NCBI GenBank assembly: GCA_038243605.1
Contig: JBBSQX010000005.1
Location: 62,001 to 126,000, forward strand
Origin: Terrimesophilobacter sp038243605
GTDB taxonomy: Bacteria > Actinomycetota > Actinomycetes > Actinomycetales > Microbacteriaceae
Length of the DNA: 64,000 nucleotides
Direction of reading: 5' to 3'
Position numbers and translations under genes: made by a program. The notes below the pieces were generated by a model. It was not told where the DNA came from and did no database searches. It saw only the letters and a list, made by a program, of their open reading frames with translations. Below are positions 59,927 through 64,000 of the stretch, piece after piece; the stretch's first letter is position 1, and every line of letters begins with the position of its first letter.

Positions 59927-61249
59927 ATGCTTGCGGTCATGCTGGAGAACCCACGATTGAGGATCGGATACTCCATCCTTGCGTTTTCTCTGCTCCTCGC
60001 CGGTGACGCATGGCGGTTCACCTTCGGTTGGTGGGTTTTCGGCGCTATCACCATCCTTATTACTCTTCTCTCAGCCTGGCTCCTCTGGCGCCAAAGGAAC
60101 AGGTGGAGCCTTATCGGCATGCCGATGCCACTCGTGTTGTTCCTCACACTCGCAACAGCATCAATATTCTGGTCTCGCTACCCTGCCGCCACAGCCGTTG
60201 GGCTTTCCACAACGTGGATTATCGCCATCAGCGCTGCCGGTCTCGCCATTACCCTCACGTGGACGGAGTTACTTCGGTCGCTCGGAATCCTACTGCGTTT
60301 CATACTTGGCCTTTCTTTGCTCTTCGAGCTCTTCGTCTCCGTCGTCGTACGTGACCGAGTGTTGCCCATCTTCGGGCAGCCAGGAGTGGACTACGGCTCC
60401 TACAAACGCATTCCCGACATCCTGATGTGGTCGCGCAACGAACTCTTTGAGGTGTTCGACAACGGGCGCATCCAGGGCATCCTCGGCAACGCCAACAGCC
60501 TCGGGTTTTTGGCGCTGCTCGCGCTCATCGTGTTCGGAATCCAGCTCGCATCTAAGAAGGTCAGCCGGCGCTCGGGCCTCACCTGGTTGCTCATTGCGGC
60601 CGCAACGTTGCTCATGACCAAGTCGGCAACAGTGATGGCTGCCCTGGCAGGGGTTGCAGCGGTACTCCTAGTCGTACTTTTGGTGCGACGTGCGCGCACG
60701 GGGCGAGGGCGGCTCCTTGTTTATCTGGTGAGTGTCGCCGTTCTTTCTGCCGCCGTTGTCATGGTCTTTATCCTGCGCTCGCGTGTACTCGAACTTCTCG
60801 GCAAGAGCTCAGACCTCACTGGCCGTTTCGGTATCTGGCAAAGCGTCATTGACCTCACACAGCAGCGTCCGGCCTTCGGGTGGGGTTGGGTGAGCTACTG
60901 GGTGCCGTGGGCTGACCCGTTCCACGACCTCGCACGCCACGCAGGCATCCGCCAGCTTCAAGCCCACAACACCTGGCTCGATGTGGCGTTCCAGCTTGGC
61001 TTCGTTGGCCTGATCATTTTTGTCGCTCTTGTCGGGGCAGCACTCGTGAAGGCATGGCAACATGCTGTCGATCACCCCCAGGAGGCGGCAGGCAGCCCAC
61101 TGCGACACCACGCGATCACCCTTCTTCCACTTCTCGTTCTTGTGGCACTCGTTGTGCAGTCCTTCGCCGAGAGCCGGCTCATCACCGAGTACGGTTTTGC
61201 GCTGCTCATCATCGTTGCCACTAAAACTAAGCGGAGGGAGCTGGTGTGA
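59927..61249 (+). CDS. O-antigen ligase/polymerase-like membrane protein, first of two
   Basis: A 440-residue protein with about eleven helices and the Wzy_C (O-antigen ligase) signature: RIQGILGNANSLGFLALLAL near the middle (as RIQGILGN, then ANSLGF), GRFGIWQSVIDLTQQRPAFGWGW in parts, and AHNTWLDVAFQLGFVGL. In Gram-positives such proteins join or polymerise lipid-linked oligosaccharides. An ATG four codons later is possible. Its stop overlaps the next GTG. The two genes are paralogues. Confidence 0.85.
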   Translation: MLAVMLENPRLRIGYSILAFSLLLAGDAWRFTFGWWVFGAITILITLLSAWLLWRQRNRWSLIGMPMPLVLFLTLATASIFWSRYPAATAVGLSTTWIIAISAAGLAITLTWTELLRSLGILLRFILGLSLLFELFVSVVVRDRVLPIFGQPGVDYGSYKRIPDILMWSRNELFEVFDNGRIQGILGNANSLGFLALLALIVFGIQLASKKVSRRSGLTWLLIAAATLLMTKSATVMAALAGVAAVLLVVLLVRRARTGRGRLLVYLVSVAVLSAAVVMVFILRSRVLELLGKSSDLTGRFGIWQSVIDLTQQRPAFGWGWVSYWVPWADPFHDLARHAGIRQLQAHNTWLDVAFQLGFVGLIIFVALVGAALVKAWQHAVDHPQEAAGSPLRHHAITLLPLLVLVALVVQSFAESRLITEYGFALLIIVATKTKRRELV

Positions 61250-62547
61250 AGACCGGCCACCGCTTCGACGTCATCATCGCGTTTTTATCGTCTGCGCGTT
61301 TTCTCACCGTGCTCACGACGGCGACGGTGGGTGCGGCAGCGCTCTCCTTTGCACTCCAGCAAACGATCGGGTGGGCAGGGCTCCTTGGCGTTCTCGGCAC
61401 CCTTCTCACGCTGTGGCTGATCATTCTTATGGTCAAGCGCGGGGAAATCGAATGGAACGGCCTGCTGCCCATCTCGCTCATGGTGTTCATCGCTTTTGCT
61501 GGGGCGTCAATATTCTGGAGCAACTACCAGTGGGCGACTCTCGGAAGCCTCGCCTACCTGATCACCTTCACCGTCCTTGGTGTTTCTGTCGCCCTTTTGC
61601 GAGACACCATCCAGATCGTGCGCGCCTTTGGTGACGTGCTGCGGTTCACGTTGGTCATTTCTGTGATTCTGGAGATTTTCTCTGGACTCCTCATCGATGC
61701 GCCCATTCGATTCCTCGCAATTACCGGAAACATTGACAATCTGGGGCCCATCCAGGGCATCGTCGGTTCGCGAAACCAGCTCGGCATCGTCGCCGTCATC
61801 GCGATGATTACGTTCGTCACAGAGCTTCGCACGCTCTCTGTTCGGCGCGGAACGAGCGCAGGCTCCATCACGCTCGCCGCACTGTGCTTGCTGCTTTCTC
61901 AGTCACCTGTGGCATTGGGCTCGGCAGCCGTTCTCGGCCTTGCTGCCGCCGCACTCGCCGGTCTTCGGCGCGTTCAGCCAGAGCGTCGGACCTTCTGGCA
62001 GTTGGGGCTGCTCGCGACAAGTCTCATCGTCGCGATTCTCACGTGGGTGTTTCGCAGCCCCATTATCGCTGTTCTCGATGCCACGAACGAGCTCGACTAC
62101 CGATTAGAACTTTGGCGTCGGATCGCGGACCTTACGTCTCTGCACTCGCTAGAGGGCTGGGGCTGGGTTGGAACGTGGCGCACCGACTTGGCACCATTCA
62201 TAAGCTTTCAACATATGCAGGGCGGTACGCCAGATTCCGCCGCCAATGCGTTCTTTGATGTCTGGTTCCAGTTGGGGCTTGGCGGGCTTGCCGCATTTCT
62301 GATCCTCGTAACTCTCGCCTTCGTGCGATCGTGGCTACTCGCTGTGGCCCGACGCAGCGTCGTGTTCGTGTGGCCAGCCCTCGTGCTACTCACGCTGATT
62401 ACGGCGTCCTTCGCAGAAAGTTCCATCCTCATCGAGTTCGGATGGCTCACTCTTGTCGTCTGCATCGTGAAGGCGAGCAGGGAACTCAGTTGGCGACAAG
62501 TCTTTGCGACGGCCCCAGTGCCCCAAGCGCTACCATCTGAAAGGTAG
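61246..62547 (+). CDS. O-antigen ligase/polymerase-like membrane protein, second of two
   Basis: A 433-residue protein with about eleven helices. It shares several blocks with its neighbour: ASIFWSNYQWAT against ASIFWSRYPAAT, PIQGIVGSRNQLG against RIQGILGNANSLG, and GWGWVGTW against GWGWVSYW. The loop acidic/His block differs (SAANAFFDVWFQLGLGG). GTG 61246 overlaps the previous stop (GTGTGA). The pair probably arose by tandem duplication and may act on different glycans. Confidence 0.85.
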   Translation: MKTGHRFDVIIAFLSSARFLTVLTTATVGAAALSFALQQTIGWAGLLGVLGTLLTLWLIILMVKRGEIEWNGLLPISLMVFIAFAGASIFWSNYQWATLGSLAYLITFTVLGVSVALLRDTIQIVRAFGDVLRFTLVISVILEIFSGLLIDAPIRFLAITGNIDNLGPIQGIVGSRNQLGIVAVIAMITFVTELRTLSVRRGTSAGSITLAALCLLLSQSPVALGSAAVLGLAAAALAGLRRVQPERRTFWQLGLLATSLIVAILTWVFRSPIIAVLDATNELDYRLELWRRIADLTSLHSLEGWGWVGTWRTDLAPFISFQHMQGGTPDSAANAFFDVWFQLGLGGLAAFLILVTLAFVRSWLLAVARRSVVFVWPALVLLTLITASFAESSILIEFGWLTLVVCIVKASRELSWRQVFATAPVPQALPSER

Positions 62548-62589
62548 TTTTTGGGCTCCAGCCAGAAATGCACGATATTGTGAGGCATC

Positions 62590-63567
62590 ATGCGACGTGC
62601 ACTCATAACGGGAATTACGGGACAAGACGGGTTGTACCTCGGGGAACTCCTTGCCTCGAAGGGTTACAAAGTGTTCGGCTTGATTCGCGGGCACGACAAT
62701 CCGAAGCGCGCCCTTGTCGAGCAAACAGTGCCCGGCATCACCCTCCTCGTAGGCGACCTCACGGACCTGCCTAGCTTGATTCGCGCCTTTGACAAATCCC
62801 AACCGGACGAAGTCTACAATTTAGGCGCTTACTCATTTGTTGCCCATTCATGGGACAGCTGGAACATTACGGGCGACGCCACTGGACGAGGAGTTTTGAA
62901 CGTTCTCGAAGCAGCGCGGTTGTACGCTGGCGAGAACATTGGCCGTGTCCGTCTTTTGCAGGCCTCAAGTTCTGAAATGTTTGGTCGCGCGCAAGAAGTA
63001 CCACAGAACGAGCGCACACTCTTGTGGCCGCGATCACCGTACGGCGTTGCCAAAGTCATCGGGCATTACATGACGATCAATTACCGTGAGTACTACGGCA
63101 TGCACGCCTCGTCCGCAATTCTTTTCAACCATGAGTCACCACGTCGTGGACCCGAGTTCGTCACAAGAAAAATAACCGAAGCGGTCGCAAACATCTCGCT
63201 AGGCCACCAAAAGCAACTTGCCCTCGGCTCACTCGACCCGCAACGCGATTGGGGCTTCGCCGGCGACTATGTCGAAGCAATGTGGCTAATGCTGCAGCAA
63301 CCAGTCGCCGATGACTATGTCATTTCAACGGGAGTCACGCACTCGATTCGTGAAGTGCTCGATATCGCTTTCGCCGCCGTCGGAGTCTCTGACTGGTCGC
63401 ACTTGGTGGTCCAAGATCCCCGCTATATGCGCCCCCCAGAGGACCGCCAGCTCGTCGGGGATTCCACGAAGGCGCGAAACGTTCTGGGCTGGGAGCCGAA
63501 GGTTGAATTCGAGGAGCTCATTGTGATGATGGTAGAAGCCGACCTCACGGCGCTCAAAGCGCGGTAA
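62590..63567 (+). CDS. gmd: GDP-mannose 4,6-dehydratase-like SDR
   Basis: A 325-residue NADP-binding SDR. Seen are TGITGQDG (8-15), the QPDEVYNLGAYSFV block, SSSEMFGRAQE (Ser and Glu of the active site) and PYGVAKVIGHYMT (Tyr and Lys), then NHESPRRGPEFVTRKIT and DPQRDWGFAGDYV. These fit GDP-mannose 4,6-dehydratase, first step to GDP-fucose, rhamnose or similar sugars. GAGG precedes ATG 62590. No GDP-4-keto-6-deoxymannose reductase is in view. Confidence 0.9.
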   Translation: MRRALITGITGQDGLYLGELLASKGYKVFGLIRGHDNPKRALVEQTVPGITLLVGDLTDLPSLIRAFDKSQPDEVYNLGAYSFVAHSWDSWNITGDATGRGVLNVLEAARLYAGENIGRVRLLQASSSEMFGRAQEVPQNERTLLWPRSPYGVAKVIGHYMTINYREYYGMHASSAILFNHESPRRGPEFVTRKITEAVANISLGHQKQLALGSLDPQRDWGFAGDYVEAMWLMLQQPVADDYVISTGVTHSIREVLDIAFAAVGVSDWSHLVVQDPRYMRPPEDRQLVGDSTKARNVLGWEPKVEFEELIVMMVEADLTALKAR

Positions 63568-63631
63568 CGGTTCACACCAGTAGCGGTGACTGAGCCATCG
63601 GGGCCCAGACATCGGGAAGCCGGAGTGCCGT

Positions 63632-63637
63632 TAGCAT
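63632..63637 (+). promoter_or_regulatory. -10 element of the glycosyltransferase gene (leaderless)
   Basis: TAGCAT is followed by 7 nt and then ATG 63645. No ribosome site is present. Confidence 0.4.
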
Positions 63638-63644
63638 TGCTTCT

Positions 63645-64000
63645 ATGCCTCGCGTCTTGGTGAACCTGTTGCAAACCACTGGAACTAAGGGCGGTATCGA
63701 AGTCTATGTGCGGGAGCTCTACGCGCGGCTGGCCAACGTCTCAAGCGAATTCGAGTTCGTCGGCTACGCCAGCACCGAGCTGATGGCCACCGACCATTCT
63801 TGGTTTCCCGGCACTGTCATCAATTCCCGCATTAGTGGCGAGAATCGCCTCAGCTGGGCTTGGGGGGAGCTCTTCAGCGTTGGGTCCGCTGCGAAGAAAT
63901 ACGACGCCGATCTTATCCATGGGCCGGCCATGTTCGGCCCTGTGCGCCCGCCGTGCCCTGTCGTCATTTCAGTGCATGATCTGCTCTATTTTTCTCACCC
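63645..64000 (+). CDS. GT4-type glycosyltransferase, 3'-truncated by the window
   Basis: The frame from ATG 63645 stays open to the edge (118 residues). It begins PRVLVNLLQTTGTKGGIEVYVREL, the glycine-rich start of GT-B family 4 transferases, and continues with YDADLIHGPAMFGPVRPP and VVISVHDLLYF, a typical N-domain. The sugar donor cannot be read. The TAGCAT -10 supports this start. It belongs to the glycan cluster that continues to the right. Confidence 0.8.
   Translation, partial: MPRVLVNLLQTTGTKGGIEVYVRELYARLANVSSEFEFVGYASTELMATDHSWFPGTVINSRISGENRLSWAWGELFSVGSAAKKYDADLIHGPAMFGPVRPPCPVVISVHDLLYFSH

Overview
The window looks like chromosomal DNA from a high-GC Gram-positive bacterium, most likely Actinobacteria of the family Microbacteriaceae. 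The grounds are two WhiB regulators, the mtrA-mtrB-lpqB-comF-hpf-secA block in the order known from Mycobacterium tuberculosis, whiB1 next to a PdtaS-type kinase, DUF families typical of actinobacteria, and many start codons placed 6-8 nt after a TANNNT -10 hexamer with no Shine-Dalgarno sequence (leaderless mRNAs). No genus can be named from sequence alone.

Left part (1-20 kb). A 5'-truncated GmrSD-type (DUF262/DUF1524) nuclease gene ends 20 bp from the 3' end of tRNA-Gln(CUG). Next comes gltX, and then a padR-HAAS regulator/membrane pair with a dyad over its promoter. leuB-ilvE-FAH hydrolase, a DUF2207 membrane protein, serA (facing a small DUF6458 gene across a strong bidirectional terminator) and a DoxX-like gene follow. 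The branched-chain amino-acid operon ilvD-ilvB-ilvN-ilvC ends in two small membrane-protein genes of unknown role. otsA-otsB make trehalose. Together leuB, ilvE and ilvDBNC supply valine, isoleucine and leucine, and serA supplies serine.

Middle part (20-32 kb). A TIM-barrel sugar isomerase is followed by three small unassigned membrane-protein genes, one with a histone-H1-like Lys/Ala/Pro tail. Then come a lipoprotein, tRNA-Lys(CUU), a Bcp peroxiredoxin, whiB1 and pdtaS, a DUF5671 membrane protein, and a CpaE-like protein lacking the P-loop lysine, encoded with a SAF-domain membrane protein. A small HTH protein, a hypothetical gene and an Rv3235-family gene close the stretch, which holds DnaA-box-like motifs.

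Right-middle part (32-52.8 kb). secA, long-form hpf, comF, lpqB, mtrB and mtrA run leftward. Running rightward is a GDPD-membrane-domain/DUF4129/DUF4350/MoxR/DUF58 operon that ends in a 33-bp tandem hairpin repeat. furA-katA, with an inverted repeat spanning the furA promoter, sits between this operon and the spoIIM-like and RDD genes that usually belong to it. manB and an Rv3259-family gene follow.

Right end (52.8-64 kb). This is envelope and polysaccharide territory: a DUF5719 protein, a 951-residue GT2 membrane protein, whiB2 with a near-consensus promoter, galE, manA, two tandem O-antigen-ligase/polymerase-like paralogues, a GDP-mannose 4,6-dehydratase-like gene, and a glycosyltransferase cut by the window edge. 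manA, manB and gmd fit a GDP-mannose route to a deoxyhexose in a surface glycan whose locus continues rightward.

I found no CRISPR array, insertion sequence or rRNA. No gene-free stretch exceeds 300 bp; the longest are 52019-52311 (293 bp) and 21076-21315 (240 bp).
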